Numbered from the stretch's first letter, positions 10,727-19,574 are shown. The stretch: 64,000 nt of DNA from Luteibacter sp. dw_328 (GCF_018449605.1 NZ_JAAVUW010000006.1:186001-250000), one strand, 5' to 3'. Notes: generated by a model from the letters alone, not told the origin. Numbers and translations: made by a program.

Positions 10727-10765
10727 ACGCCCTGCCGCGAGTTCCCTTGCGGCAGGGCGTTTTTA
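10727..10765 (+). terminator. Strong intrinsic terminator
   Basis: ACGCCCTGCCGC pairs perfectly with GCGGCAGGGCGT around a 10-base loop and is followed by TTTTATT. It terminates the transcript of the secreted Cys-paired protein. Confidence 0.92.
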
Positions 10766-10804
10766 TTGGTCCTCTCGGGATACCCACCCACTGAGGTCTC
10801 CCGC

Positions 10805-11278
10805 ATGCGCAACGCGCTCCCCGTCGCCGTGCTCCTGCTTTTCATCGCCGCGCCTTGCCTTGCCGACGAGTCGCCCAAGGCGCAGGTCCAGCAGGTGGTC
10901 GACAGCTTCCAGGTATCACTCAAGGCCAAGGACGCCAAAGCCCTCGGCGACCTCTTCCTGCCGGAGAGCAAGGCGTGGATCACCACCCTGGGCGAACCAT
11001 CCTTCACCAACGTCAAGGCCAAGCACCCCGAGGTAACCCGCTACAAGGCGGGTAGCTGGCAGGAGTTCGCCGATTTCGTCGGCAAGGCCAAGGGAAGCGT
11101 CGAGGAACGTTTCCACAACGTACGCATCGAAACCGATGGTTCGGTGGCATCGGTCTATTTCGATTTCGAGTTCCTGATGGACGGCAAAGTCGGTAACCAT
11201 GGCGCGGAGACCTGGCAGCTGGTCCGCACCGACAACGGCTGGAAGATCGCCGCCATGCTCTACTCCTCGAACTTCTGA
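10805..11278 (+). CDS. Secreted NTF2/SnoaL-like domain protein
   Basis: A signal peptide (MRNALPVAVLLLFIAAPCLA) precedes a ~137-residue domain with the fold pattern of the NTF2-like superfamily. It starts with a helix (VQQVVDSFQVSLKAKDAKALGDLF) and ends with the strand pair HGAETWQLVRTDNGWKIAAM, a classic SnoaL-like/DUF4440-like C-terminus. Such exported small domains bind ligands or have unknown roles. No catalytic residue can be named. It lies 38 bases upstream of the sensor kinase gene in the same direction and may share its transcript. Confidence 0.75.
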   Translation: MRNALPVAVLLLFIAAPCLADESPKAQVQQVVDSFQVSLKAKDAKALGDLFLPESKAWITTLGEPSFTNVKAKHPEVTRYKAGSWQEFADFVGKAKGSVEERFHNVRIETDGSVASVYFDFEFLMDGKVGNHGAETWQLVRTDNGWKIAAMLYSSNF

Positions 11279-11316
11279 CCGATACAATCGGCGGTGGCAG
11301 TAGGGAAAGGGTCGTC

Positions 11317-12375
11317 ATGCAGGAAGATCGGAACGTCACGGTATCGCCGGGCATGGCCTGGATCGCAGGCCTGCCGATTTTCGGCTGCATGGTGATCATG
11401 GGTTTTCCCTCGTCGGTCACCGACCCGAAGGCGCTGGCGTTCCGCCTGTTCTACACCTTGTCGTATCTTGCCTGGATCGTGCCGCTGGGCTGGATACAGC
11501 GTGTGCTGTGGCGGCGTGGCGCCAGCTGGTGGACGATGGCGGCGGTGCTGCTCCCGGTGAGCTATGCCATGTCCGTGCTCAACGCGGTGATCGCGCTGGA
11601 GAACCTGGCCAGCGCGGAGATGCGCGCGAAGGTCACCTGGGTGTGGATCTTTGGCGGTCTCGACGGTTGCTGGCTGGCCCTCATCGCGTTCTGCGGTTTG
11701 CAGGCGATGGTGTTGCATCGTGCCGCGTTGCGCGCCGAGGGCGAGCGCCTCGTACTCGCCGCGCAGGCGACACGCGACGCCGAACTGCGTGCGCTGAAGT
11801 ACCAGCTGCAGCCGCATTTCCTGTTCAACACGCTCAACGCCATCTCCGCGCTGGTCAACGACGATCGCAAGCGCGACGCCAGCCGCATGATCGCCCGTCT
11901 CGGCGATTTCCTTCGCACCACGCTCGAAGAAACGCATGGGCACGAAGTAACCGTCGGTGACGAGGTGGTGTTCACCTCCGCCTATCTGGACATCGAGAAG
12001 GCGAGGCTGGGCGACCGCCTGCGCATCGACATTCATACCGGACCCGGCGCACTCGATGCGCTGGTGCCGCACCTTCTGCTCCAGCCGCTGGTCGAGAACG
12101 CGATCCGCCATGGCATCGCGCCGCGCGGGGAGGGAGGCACGGTGTCGATCCGCGTGCAGCGTGAAGCCGACATCCTGCGCGTTCAGGTGGAGAACGACAG
12201 GCTCGACGGGGTCGCGAGCGACGGGCACGGCGTTGGCCTAGCCAACGTACGCGCCCGTCTCAATGCCTTGCATCCGAATGCACACGGGTTCGAAGCGGGT
12301 CCTGTCGGCGCGCAATGGCGCGTGACGGTTGAATTGCCCTGGCGGTTGTCGTCGCAGCCGAAGGTGGCGGAATGA
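11317..12375 (+). CDS. LytS/AlgZ-type sensor histidine kinase
   Basis: The 352-residue protein has four predicted membrane helices in residues ~12-135 and then a His_kinase domain with phospho-acceptor His167 in LKYQLQPHFLFNTLNAI, followed by a HATPase domain (LLQPLVENAIRHG and the G-box DGHGVGLANVRARL). This is the LytS/YehU/AlgZ family, partnered with LytTR regulators. Its stop overlaps the start of the response-regulator gene by four bases (ATGA), so the two are translationally coupled. The short extracellular loops suggest sensing within the membrane. Confidence 0.93.
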   Translation: MQEDRNVTVSPGMAWIAGLPIFGCMVIMGFPSSVTDPKALAFRLFYTLSYLAWIVPLGWIQRVLWRRGASWWTMAAVLLPVSYAMSVLNAVIALENLASAEMRAKVTWVWIFGGLDGCWLALIAFCGLQAMVLHRAALRAEGERLVLAAQATRDAELRALKYQLQPHFLFNTLNAISALVNDDRKRDASRMIARLGDFLRTTLEETHGHEVTVGDEVVFTSAYLDIEKARLGDRLRIDIHTGPGALDALVPHLLLQPLVENAIRHGIAPRGEGGTVSIRVQREADILRVQVENDRLDGVASDGHGVGLANVRARLNALHPNAHGFEAGPVGAQWRVTVELPWRLSSQPKVAE

Positions 12376-13085
12376 TTCGCGTGGCCGTGGTCGACGATGA
12401 ACCTCTGGCGCGCAGCGGCGTGCTCGCGCGTCTGCGCGCCGAGCCGGACGTCACCGTCGTGGCCGAATGCCGCGATGGTCACGCGCTGGCAGCGTTGCGT
12501 AAGGATGCGGTCGATGTAGCCTTCGTTGACGTTCAGATGCCCGGTTTGAGCGGGCTCGACGCACTGGCCGCGATCCCCGCCACTGAGCGCCCCTTAGCCA
12601 TTCTGCTTACCGCTCACGACAGCTTCGCCTTGCGCGCCTTTGAACTGAACGCGATCGACTACCTGCTGAAACCGATCGATGACGAACGCTTCGCTGAATC
12701 GATCGATCGCGCGCGCCGGCAACTCGGGCGTGCGACGACGAGCCACTGGCCGGAACGCTTCGGCATCCGCATCGGCGCACGGTTAAGCTTCGTCGAGGCG
12801 GTGGACATCATCTGGATCGAAGCCGATGGGGACTACGCCGCGTTGCACGTGAACGGGCAGCGCCACCTCCTGCGCGAAACCCTGACCACCCTGTCGCGCA
12901 AGCTCGATCCGTCGCGCTTCCTGCGCGTGCATCGATCGGCCATCGTCCGCGTGGACCAGGTGGCGGAGTTCCAGCCCCGGCCCAATCGTGATGCTGTACT
13001 TCGGCTGCGCGACGGTACGACCCTGCGTGCGAGCCGCACCTATATCGACGCCTTGCTCGCCGCGCTTCATCAGGAGCGCTCGTAG
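12372..13085 (+). CDS. LytTR-family response regulator
   Basis: The 237-residue protein has a receiver domain (acidic pocket DDE at 8-10, phosphorylation site Asp53 in FVDVQMPG, Thr in LLTAHD, Lys in LLKPI) and a C-terminal LytTR DNA-binding domain (VDIIWIEADGDYAALH ... RFLRVHRSAIVRVDQV ... DGTTLRASRTY). It is the AlgR/LytR type, coupled by ATGA overlap to the sensor kinase. Targets may include the acyltransferase gene 105 bases downstream; this is inference from position. Confidence 0.94.
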   Translation: MIRVAVVDDEPLARSGVLARLRAEPDVTVVAECRDGHALAALRKDAVDVAFVDVQMPGLSGLDALAAIPATERPLAILLTAHDSFALRAFELNAIDYLLKPIDDERFAESIDRARRQLGRATTSHWPERFGIRIGARLSFVEAVDIIWIEADGDYAALHVNGQRHLLRETLTTLSRKLDPSRFLRVHRSAIVRVDQVAEFQPRPNRDAVLRLRDGTTLRASRTYIDALLAALHQERS

Positions 13086-13190
13086 CCTCGTCAGTCGCCA
13101 TGGCACCGCGCCTTCGAATTGCCACTTTCCCGCCCCACGCCGCGCTCCGCTATCGCGCACATTCACCATGAACCATGCAAAGGAACGCCC

Positions 13191-14327
13191 ATGTCCCGCC
13201 TTGCAGGACTCGACACCCTTCGTGCCGCCGCCATCGCGTGGGTCATCCTTTTCCACAGCTACCTGATCGGCGGCCTGGGTGAAGGCTACGGGTTGTTCCA
13301 ATGGTCCGGCTGGATGGGCGTGGACCTGTTCTTCGTGCTCAGCGGTTACCTGATCGGAACGCAGGTGTTCAAGGCCTTGCAACGGACCGGGACGCTCGAT
13401 TTCCCGGCCTTCTACAAGCGCCGTTTCGTCCGCATCCTCCCCGCGTTCTTCGTCGTGCTCGCACTGTACGAACTCTGGCCGGCGTGGCCCGAAACGAAGG
13501 GCATGCAGCCGCTATGGCAGTTCCTCACCTTCACCTTCAACCTTCAGTACACCAACGACGACAACTACGCGTTCTCGCATGTGTGGTCGCTCTGCGTCGA
13601 AGAGCATTTCTACCTGGTGTTTCCGTTCCTCGCCTACGCGCTGACGCGCAAGCCAGCCGCGTGGAAATTCGCCGTGGTCGCCGCCATCGTGGTCGTCGGC
13701 GGCATGCTGCTGCGTGCGTGGCTCTGGACACATTTCGTCGGGCCTGCCGGAAACAGCGTGGGTGGCGCGGCGGACGATCGCGGCCTGCGATACCTGCGCT
13801 ATCTCTACTACCCGACCTGGGCGCGCCTTGATGGCCTGGTCGCCGGCGTCGCGCTGGCTGCCTGCGGTGTCTATCGCCCTACATGGTTCGCCTGGGCCCA
13901 CGCGCGCGTGAACCTGCTGCTGGCGCTGGGCGTCGCGCTGCTCGCCGCTGCCATCGTGTTTTTTGACGCGGCACGTGCCGACTTCTGGCCTTGCGTCGCC
14001 GGCTATCCGTTGGTCGCTCTGGCGATGATGGCCTTCGTCGCCGCCGGCACCGGGGCCACGTGGTTCGCACGCTTGAAGATTCCCGGCGCGGGCTGGCTGG
14101 CATCGGCGTCGTACAGTTTGTATCTCAGCCATAAGGGCGTCTTCATGCTCGTCCAGGCGGCCCTCGTTGGCCGGCTGGCGGACGACGGCCTGCTGCGCTT
14201 CGCGATCTATGTCGTGGCGACGCTGGCAGGTGGTGCGGTCCTGCACTACGCGGTGGAACGGCCTTTCCTGCGTTGGCGGGACGCACAAACGAAGACGGCG
14301 CCCGAAGGCGCCGTCTTGTCGAACTGA
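13191..14327 (+). CDS. Membrane acyltransferase, OafA/acyltransferase-3 family
   Basis: The 378-residue multi-helix inner-membrane protein starts with the family N-terminus GLDTLRAAAIAWVILFHSYL (catalytic-type His in helix 1), has GVDLFFVLSGYLIG and RRFVRILPAFF blocks, and a SLCVEEHFYLVFP motif. Family members move acyl groups (often acetyl) onto surface polysaccharides, lipid A parts or exported antibiotics. The start at 13191 has AAAGGA upstream and begins the conserved domain at once. An 11-bp stem (14292-14317) lies in its last codons and can act as terminator. Confidence 0.9.
   Translation: MSRLAGLDTLRAAAIAWVILFHSYLIGGLGEGYGLFQWSGWMGVDLFFVLSGYLIGTQVFKALQRTGTLDFPAFYKRRFVRILPAFFVVLALYELWPAWPETKGMQPLWQFLTFTFNLQYTNDDNYAFSHVWSLCVEEHFYLVFPFLAYALTRKPAAWKFAVVAAIVVVGGMLLRAWLWTHFVGPAGNSVGGAADDRGLRYLRYLYYPTWARLDGLVAGVALAACGVYRPTWFAWAHARVNLLLALGVALLAAAIVFFDAARADFWPCVAGYPLVALAMMAFVAAGTGATWFARLKIPGAGWLASASYSLYLSHKGVFMLVQAALVGRLADDGLLRFAIYVVATLAGGAVLHYAVERPFLRWRDAQTKTAPEGAVLSN
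14292..14317 (+). terminator. Terminator-like hairpin overlapping the end of the acyltransferase gene
   Basis: AAGACGGCGCC pairs perfectly with its complement around CGAA, ending 8 bases before the TGA stop codon. The hairpin is therefore inside the coding sequence (encoding the tail KTAPEGAV). It is followed by TTGTCG, not a clean T run. Confidence 0.5.
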
Positions 14328-14366
14328 TGGGAAGCCTGAGCGTGGTGATGCTGAGGCAACCGGGCA

Positions 14367-14390
14367 ATCGCCGATGAATCGGCTCCTACA
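14367..14390. repeat. REP-like element, single inverse unit
   Basis: ATCGCCGATGAATCGGCTCCTACA is the inverse of the common core. It lies between the convergent acyltransferase and glutaredoxin-fusion genes. Confidence 0.85.
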
Positions 14391-14405
14391 GGAGCGGTTT
14401 CGGTA

Positions 14406-15329
14406 TCAGTAACGCGGGACGGTCGGATCCACTTCGCGGGACCATGCGTCCATGCCGCCTTCGACATTGAACAGCTGCGTGAAGCCATGCGCGGCGAAGC
14501 GCTCGGCGGCGGCGCGGCTGGAGACGCCGTGGTGGCAGATGAAGGCGATGGGTGCGTCCTTCGGCAGCTGGGCCAGCGTTTCGTAGCCTTCCTCTTCGAG
14601 GATGCGCGCGCCCGCGAGTGGTGCGGCCATGACGCGGGCGTGGGCGGGGCGCACGTCGACGAGGGTGATGTCCCCGGCGGCGAGGCGGTCCTTCAGCTGG
14701 TGGACGTTGAGCGTGCCGATCTCGACAGCGCCGGGAAACTTCAGGCTGAGGCCTTCGCCCTGCACCGTGGTGACCCAGTCGATGACGACGCCCTTGGCGC
14801 GCGCGGCACTGCCCGGATCGAAGTGGACTTCGATACCGCTGGCGACTACGACGATGTCGAAATCACCCGCCGGGGCGAGCTGGAAGCCCGCGCTGTGGTC
14901 CGGACCGATTTCGAGGTGCAGCGCCATGCCCTGGGCATTGGCCATGCCACCACGGATGGCTTCGGCCGCCTTCTCGGTGATGGTGATTTCCGGCGGCGTG
15001 CGGTCCGGCGCGCTGGCGCCAAACAGGGTGTAGAGCTCACCGCTGGTGTACATCTGGCGGATGATGTCCGAACCACCGACCAGCTCGCCCTTCACGTAGA
15101 GCTGCGGAATGGTCGGCCACTGGCCGTATTCCTTGATGCCCTCGCGGATTTCCGGATCTTCCAGCACGTTGACCGTGTGGTAGGTCGGGATGATGTCGTT
15201 GAGCGTGTTCGTCGCCGCGGCCGAGAAGCCGCACATCGGCTGCTGGCGCGTGCCCTTCATGAAGAGCACCACCTGGTGCTCGGCGAGGAGAGTTTCGATG
15301 CGCTCGCGGGTGGGTGTATCGAGGGCCAT
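14406..15329 (-). CDS. grxD: Monothiol glutaredoxin fused to an A-type domain and a rhodanese domain
   Basis: The 307-residue protein has three parts. Residues ~5-105 are a Grx4-type glutaredoxin with CGFS motif (Cys33) and the GSH/cluster-binding WPTIPQLYVKGE and GGSDI blocks. Residues ~112-200 match the HesB/IscA A-type fold (ITITEKAAEAI ... DWVTTVQGEGLSLKFPG) but contain none of the three cluster-binding cysteines. Residues ~205-300 are rhodanese-like with active-site Cys265 in CHHGVSSR. CGFS glutaredoxins carry and deliver [2Fe-2S] clusters, so the fusion points to Fe-S trafficking coupled to sulfur transfer. The symbol applies to the glutaredoxin part. Three-domain versions of this kind occur in xanthomonads, from memory. 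Confidence 0.92.
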   Translation of the reverse strand: MALDTPTRERIETLLAEHQVVLFMKGTRQQPMCGFSAAATNTLNDIIPTYHTVNVLEDPEIREGIKEYGQWPTIPQLYVKGELVGGSDIIRQMYTSGELYTLFGASAPDRTPPEITITEKAAEAIRGGMANAQGMALHLEIGPDHSAGFQLAPAGDFDIVVVASGIEVHFDPGSAARAKGVVIDWVTTVQGEGLSLKFPGAVEIGTLNVHQLKDRLAAGDITLVDVRPAHARVMAAPLAGARILEEEGYETLAQLPKDAPIAFICHHGVSSRAAAERFAAHGFTQLFNVEGGMDAWSREVDPTVPRY

Positions 15330-15400
15330 GGGGTCACCGCGGAAAGAGAGGGGGCCATTTTACCGGCATCCGTGGCACATGGGCCCCCTTCGAGTCCGTT

Positions 15401-16270
15401 TCAACCCGCTAGTGACACTTCCGCCGTCAATTCCGTGAGATCGGCCCGGCAATCGACCAGCGGAGCGAAGCCGAGGACGGCCTCGGGCGAGGGCAGCACG
15501 GTCTCACGGCTGGCGCGACCCAGGTGGGTGCGGCGCTCGGTCCAGTGGATGAGCTCCATCGCCCCGGTGGCATCCTCGACGAGGGCGGTGCAATGCTCCA
15601 CCCAGTCGCCGTCGTTCATGTAGAGGATGCCGTCCAGCGACCGAATATGGCCGAAATGGATGTGGCCGCAGATGTGCCCGTCGAAGCCTCGCTCGCGGGC
15701 GTCGGAGGCCACCCGCTGCTCATAGTCCCGGATGTAGGCGAGGGCGGCGCCGACGTGCGACTTCAGGATGATCGACAGGGGCATGTACGGCAGCTCGAGG
15801 CGCTTGCGCACCGCATGCACACGACGGTTCGCCCAGCAGATGAAACGATGCAGGTTGTCGCCCAGCCAGGCGATCCAGCTGCGACCGATATGCTCGGGGT
15901 CGTACTCGTCCCCGTGGCTCACCCGGTAACGGCGGCCATCGGCACCTTCGTGCACCGCGTCGAGTTCCACGCGTATACCCGCGATGGTCGAGCCGGCGAG
16001 ACCGCGCATCTGGAAATCGTGGTTGCCCGGCAGGTAGGTCACCTTCGTGCCCTTCGCGGCGATGGCGACGAGCTCGGCGATGACCGCGCTATGGTCGGGA
16101 TGCCACCAGTGGCGCTTGGCCAGCGCTTCCAGATCGACGATGTCGCCGACCAGGTACAGCTGCTCGCAATCGAGATTCTTGAGGAAGTCCAGGAGATAGG
16201 CTGCCTTGCAGTCCGGCGTGCCCAGATGCACGTCGGAGATGAAGGCGCTGCGGCAGGAGAGCTTGGCCAT
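15401..16270 (-). CDS. UDP-2,3-diacylglucosamine diphosphatase-like metallophosphoesterase
   Basis: The 289-residue protein has all metallophosphoesterase motifs: SDVHLG (Asp13, His15), GDIVD (Asp43), GNHD (Asn83, His84), a conserved SHGDEYD, and GHIHFGH near residue 200. The sequence style (WWHPDHSAVI, GDEYDPEH) matches the LpxH2-like branch that hydrolyses UDP-2,3-diacylglucosamine to lipid X in lipid A synthesis at the inner membrane. A second lpxH elsewhere in the genome cannot be excluded, so the exact role is uncertain. It is monocistronic by spacing. Confidence 0.85.
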   Translation of the reverse strand: MAKLSCRSAFISDVHLGTPDCKAAYLLDFLKNLDCEQLYLVGDIVDLEALAKRHWWHPDHSAVIAELVAIAAKGTKVTYLPGNHDFQMRGLAGSTIAGIRVELDAVHEGADGRRYRVSHGDEYDPEHIGRSWIAWLGDNLHRFICWANRRVHAVRKRLELPYMPLSIILKSHVGAALAYIRDYEQRVASDARERGFDGHICGHIHFGHIRSLDGILYMNDGDWVEHCTALVEDATGAMELIHWTERRTHLGRASRETVLPSPEAVLGFAPLVDCRADLTELTAEVSLAG

Positions 16271-16363
16271 GACGTCGGTTTCCCGGGTTGTCCCGGGACA
16301 TCAGTCTCGACCTGGCAGGTAACCGCGGCGTGGCGGGGGTGTTTCAGGTGTGTTGCGGTAGAG

Positions 16364-16455
16364 CATCGCCGCTGAAGCGGCTCCCACTAGTGAATCGGGG
16401 TCCCACAGGGGTCAGGTCGCGCCGGATTTGTGTGGGAGCCGATTCATCGGCGATC
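16364..16455. repeat. REP-like elements at the 3' end of the GDSL esterase gene
   Basis: An inverse unit of the CTTCAGC subtype (16364-16387) faces a forward unit TGTGGGAGCCGATTCATCGGCGA (16431-16453). The esterase gene's TGA (16454-16456) abuts the outer unit, so the gene ends exactly at the element boundary. Confidence 0.8.
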
Positions 16456-17068
16456 AGCGATGAAGCTCCCGCAATGCCGCCTGGGCCTCCGGCAAAATCA
16501 CATCGACCCACGTCGCGTACTGCGCGGCCGACGGGTGCAGCCCATCCTCCACCAGCATCCCGGGCGTCGCACCCGCCGCGCGCGAGGCCGGCGTCACGTC
16601 CGCCCATCGCGCATGGGCGCGAATGGTCTCGTCATGCGCGATGGCGTTGAAGGTGTCGATGTCGCTGGCGATCGCCGCGCGATCCCGGCCTTCGGCAAAG
16701 GCGGTGACGCCCCAGTCGGGAATCGACACCACGATCACCCGGCGCGAATCGCCGGCCAGCGCGATAGCGCGATGAAGCAGGGTGAGGAATTGTTCGCGGT
16801 ACTCGCTGGCGGAGCGGCCGCGGTATTGGTTGTTCACCCCGATCAGCAGGGTCACCAGGCCGACGCTGCCGCGAAGGGCGGCCTCGTCCATCGCGATCGA
16901 CAACTCATCGGTCGTCCAGCCCGTGGTGGCGATGATGCGCGGATCGCCGACCATGACGCCACGCTCGCGCAGGCGCGCGACCAGTTGCACCGGCCATCGT
17001 CCCTGGACAGGCACGCCTTCGCCGATGGTGTACGAATCGCCGAGGGCGAGAAAGGTGGCTTCGGTCAC
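16454..17068 (-). CDS. GDSL-type SGNH esterase, cytoplasmic form
   Basis: The 204-residue protein lacks a signal peptide. Catalytic blocks are ALGDSYTIGEG (Ser12), the oxyanion Gly/Asn of GVNNQYRG, and DGLHPS near the C-terminus with Asp and His. It belongs to the compact TesA/arylesterase-like SGNH hydrolases acting on acyl esters; the natural substrate is unknown. Only three bases separate its start from the stop of the alaA-like gene, so they form one operon. Its stop abuts a REP-like element. Confidence 0.88.
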   Translation of the reverse strand: MTEATFLALGDSYTIGEGVPVQGRWPVQLVARLRERGVMVGDPRIIATTGWTTDELSIAMDEAALRGSVGLVTLLIGVNNQYRGRSASEYREQFLTLLHRAIALAGDSRRVIVVSIPDWGVTAFAEGRDRAAIASDIDTFNAIAHDETIRAHARWADVTPASRAAGATPGMLVEDGLHPSAAQYATWVDVILPEAQAALRELHR

Positions 17069-17071
17069 GGC

Positions 17072-18316
17072 TCAGGCGACCGCGCTGGCCGCGGGCGTGG
17101 CCTCGTCTGCCATCCGGCCGAGCACGCGATCCATGCGCACGAACACCTCGGCCAGCTGGGCAGGCTCGGGCAGCAGGGTGAGTCGCAGATGACGGCTCGC
17201 CGAGAGGTTGAAGCTGGTGCCTGGTACGACCAGCACGCTCTCTTCCTCGAGCAGGCGGAGCGCGAAGGCGGTGTCGTCGAAATGGGCGATGGCATCCGCG
17301 CGGATCTGCGGAAAGGCATAGATGGCACCGCCCGGGGCGACCACGTCGAGGAACGGGCTGGCAGCGACATGGTCGAGCACCGTCTGTCGCGCCTGGTACA
17401 GACGGCCGCCGGGCGAGGTCAGGGCACCGATCGTCGGCGCGTCGAGCAAGGCCGGGCGCACGGCCCACTGCGCTGTCACGTTGGCGCACAGGCGCAGGGC
17501 GGCGAGCAGCTGGAGGGCATCCCGGTACTCGGCGGTGCGACGCGGGTCACCGGAGAGACTCATCCAGCCGACGCGATAGCCGCAGGCACGGTGCACCTTC
17601 GAAAGTCCGCCGAAGCTCACGCAGGGATGGTCACCGGCAATCGCCGCCAGCGGCTGGAACGGGGTGTCGTCGTAGAGGATCTCGTCGTAGATCTCGTCAC
17701 AGAGCAACAGCAGCCCATGGCGCCGGGCGACCTCGACGATGCGTTCGAGGAGGGCCTTCGGGTAGACCGCGCCCGTGGGGTTGTTCGGGTTGATCAGCAC
17801 CAGGGCGCGCGTGCGCGGGCCGATCAGGGATTCGATCTCGTCGGGGTCGGGGAGGTGATCATGCTCGGCAAGGCAGCGGTAGTAGCGCGGGCTGCCATCG
17901 TTGAGGATGGTCGCGGCGCTCCAGAGCGGATAGTCCGGGCTGGGCAGTAACACCTCGTCGCCTGGCTGGAGCAGGGCGCGCAGGGATATGTCGATGAGCT
18001 CGCTCACGCCGTTGCCGATGAAGACACGCTCGACATCGATGCCGACCGATCCGCGGGCCTTCTGCTGGGCCACGATGGCCTCGCGGGCCTCTTCCAGGCC
18101 CTGTTCGTGACCATAGGCTTCGCTATCGGTCAGATGGGCGCCTATCGCTTCGCGGAGATGGGGCGGGGTGGCAAAGCCGTAGCGGCCAGGGTTGCCGATG
18201 TTGAGCTTGATGATCGGCTGGCCGGCCGCTTCCATGTCGCGGGCACGCCGGGTGAGGGCGCCGCGGATTTCATAGCGCACTTCCGCCAGGTGCGCGCTGG
18301 GCTTGATCGAGGACAC
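17072..18316 (-). CDS. alaA: PLP-dependent aminotransferase, AlaA-like
   Basis: The 414-residue class I/II aminotransferase has the substrate/phosphate motifs NIGNPGRYGF, the NPNNPTGAVY block and the PLP-lysine motif SFGGLSKVHRACGYRVGW. The N-terminus and the LSKVHRACGYR wording match AlaA, the main glutamate-pyruvate transaminase (alanine synthesis), which has about 405 residues. It is cytoplasmic. It heads an operon with the GDSL esterase and is divergent from rsgA across a 119-base gap. Assignment to alanine rather than another amino acid is by family resemblance. Confidence 0.88.
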   Translation of the reverse strand: MSSIKPSAHLAEVRYEIRGALTRRARDMEAAGQPIIKLNIGNPGRYGFATPPHLREAIGAHLTDSEAYGHEQGLEEAREAIVAQQKARGSVGIDVERVFIGNGVSELIDISLRALLQPGDEVLLPSPDYPLWSAATILNDGSPRYYRCLAEHDHLPDPDEIESLIGPRTRALVLINPNNPTGAVYPKALLERIVEVARRHGLLLLCDEIYDEILYDDTPFQPLAAIAGDHPCVSFGGLSKVHRACGYRVGWMSLSGDPRRTAEYRDALQLLAALRLCANVTAQWAVRPALLDAPTIGALTSPGGRLYQARQTVLDHVAASPFLDVVAPGGAIYAFPQIRADAIAHFDDTAFALRLLEEESVLVVPGTSFNLSASRHLRLTLLPEPAQLAEVFVRMDRVLGRMADEATPAASAVA

Positions 18317-18422
18317 GTGCAGGACTTCCGGTGCTTGCCGCCGGGCGCGTTCCCGGCGGTCGTCGTCCGATCCTAACAGCGTACGAACGGGCTCGCGAGG
18401 CGGAAACAGGGTCGGAAGCGGG

Positions 18423-18428
18423 CATAAT
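18423..18428 (+). promoter_or_regulatory. Candidate -10 element for a leaderless rsgA transcript
   Basis: CATAAT ends 7 bases before the rsgA ATG, and no Shine-Dalgarno sequence is present in between. A transcript starting at or near the ATG would be leaderless. The -35 region is poor. Confidence 0.35.
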
Positions 18429-18435
18429 CACGACT

Positions 18436-19491
18436 ATGACCGACTCATCGGACCTGGCGCGCCTGCGCCATATCGGCTGGCGCGACCCCGCCCTGCCCGA
18501 CGATCCACGCCGCCTCGCACGCGTCGTGGCGCAGCATCGTGCCGGCTACGAAGTTCACGACGGCTCGGTGGCGTTCAATGCACAGCCTGCCGGGCACTTC
18601 CTAAAGCGTGGCCTCGATCCCTCGCTGCGACCGTCTGTCGGCGACTTCGTCCTGCTCGACCATGCCAATCATCCGGTGATCGAGGAGATCCTGCCTCGGC
18701 GGTCGGTCCTGACGCGTGCGGCGGCCGGCGAGCGCTACGAGCGCCAGATCATCGCGACCAATATTGACTACGTGCTGGTGATCACCGGTCTCGACGGCGA
18801 TTTCAATCCGTCGCGCATCGAACGCTACCTCACGCTGGTCGAAGGCTCCGGCGCGCGTCCCGTCGTCTTGCTGACCAAGGCCGACACCGAGGTTGACGTC
18901 GAGGGTGCCGTCACTGCCCTGCGCGAACGGCTCCCCGATGATGCGGCGGTGCATGCGATCAACGCGAAAGACCCTAGCACCGTGGCCCTTCTGAGTGCCT
19001 ATCTCGGCCCCGGATCCAGTGCCGTGCTGGTGGGTTCGTCGGGCGCAGGCAAGTCGACGCTGACCAATACGCTGCTGGGTTATGACCGCATGGCCACCGC
19101 CGCCGTGCGCTCGCACGATAGCCGCGGCAGGCACACGACGACCCACCGCGCACTGCTCAGTCTCCCAACGGGTGGTTGCCTGATCGACACGCCGGGGATG
19201 CGCGAGCTGAAACTTACCGGCGAAGAGAACCTGGACCTGTTCGCCGACATCGAAACCCTGTCGTCGCAGTGTCGCTTTGGCGATTGCGGACACAGCAACG
19301 AACCGGGCTGCGCCATCCAGGCTGCGCTTGCCTCGGGTGAGCTCTCGCCGCAACGCTGGCGCAACTATCTCAAGCTGCACGACGAACGCGAAGAGCAGGC
19401 CGCCACGCTGGAAGCACGCCTGAAACGGAAGGCCGGTCCAAAGCCTGTCGGCAAGCCCAAGCGTGGCGAATGGCGCCGCGGCGACGGCTGA
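18436..19491 (+). CDS. rsgA: Ribosome small-subunit GTPase A
   Basis: The 351-residue circularly permuted GTPase assists late 30S subunit maturation. An OB-like N-terminal domain precedes the permuted G motifs: G4 (LLTKAD), then G1 GSSGAGKS at 200-207, then G3 (DTPGMRE). A zinc-finger C-terminal domain follows with Cys279, Cys284, His286 and Cys292 (CRFGDCGHSNEPGC) and a basic tail. Motif order G4-G1-G3 is diagnostic. The ATG at 18436 is preceded by CATAAT and no ribosome site, so the mRNA may be leaderless. Divergent from alaA. Confidence 0.96.
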   Translation: MTDSSDLARLRHIGWRDPALPDDPRRLARVVAQHRAGYEVHDGSVAFNAQPAGHFLKRGLDPSLRPSVGDFVLLDHANHPVIEEILPRRSVLTRAAAGERYERQIIATNIDYVLVITGLDGDFNPSRIERYLTLVEGSGARPVVLLTKADTEVDVEGAVTALRERLPDDAAVHAINAKDPSTVALLSAYLGPGSSAVLVGSSGAGKSTLTNTLLGYDRMATAAVRSHDSRGRHTTTHRALLSLPTGGCLIDTPGMRELKLTGEENLDLFADIETLSSQCRFGDCGHSNEPGCAIQAALASGELSPQRWRNYLKLHDEREEQAATLEARLKRKAGPKPVGKPKRGEWRRGDG

Positions 19492-19574
19492 CTCACGGAG
19501 CGACAGCTCCCGACATACGCGGTGTGCGCCGATAACTAAGTTGCTTTCCTCATCGACAAAACGAGGAAGGCATC

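Noticed and set aside
18436-18530. Frameshift or premature start problem in rsgA from the longer frame beginning at 18331
   Set aside because: The extra 35 codons have no homology and overlap the alaA promoter region; ATG 18436 opens a normal-length protein.
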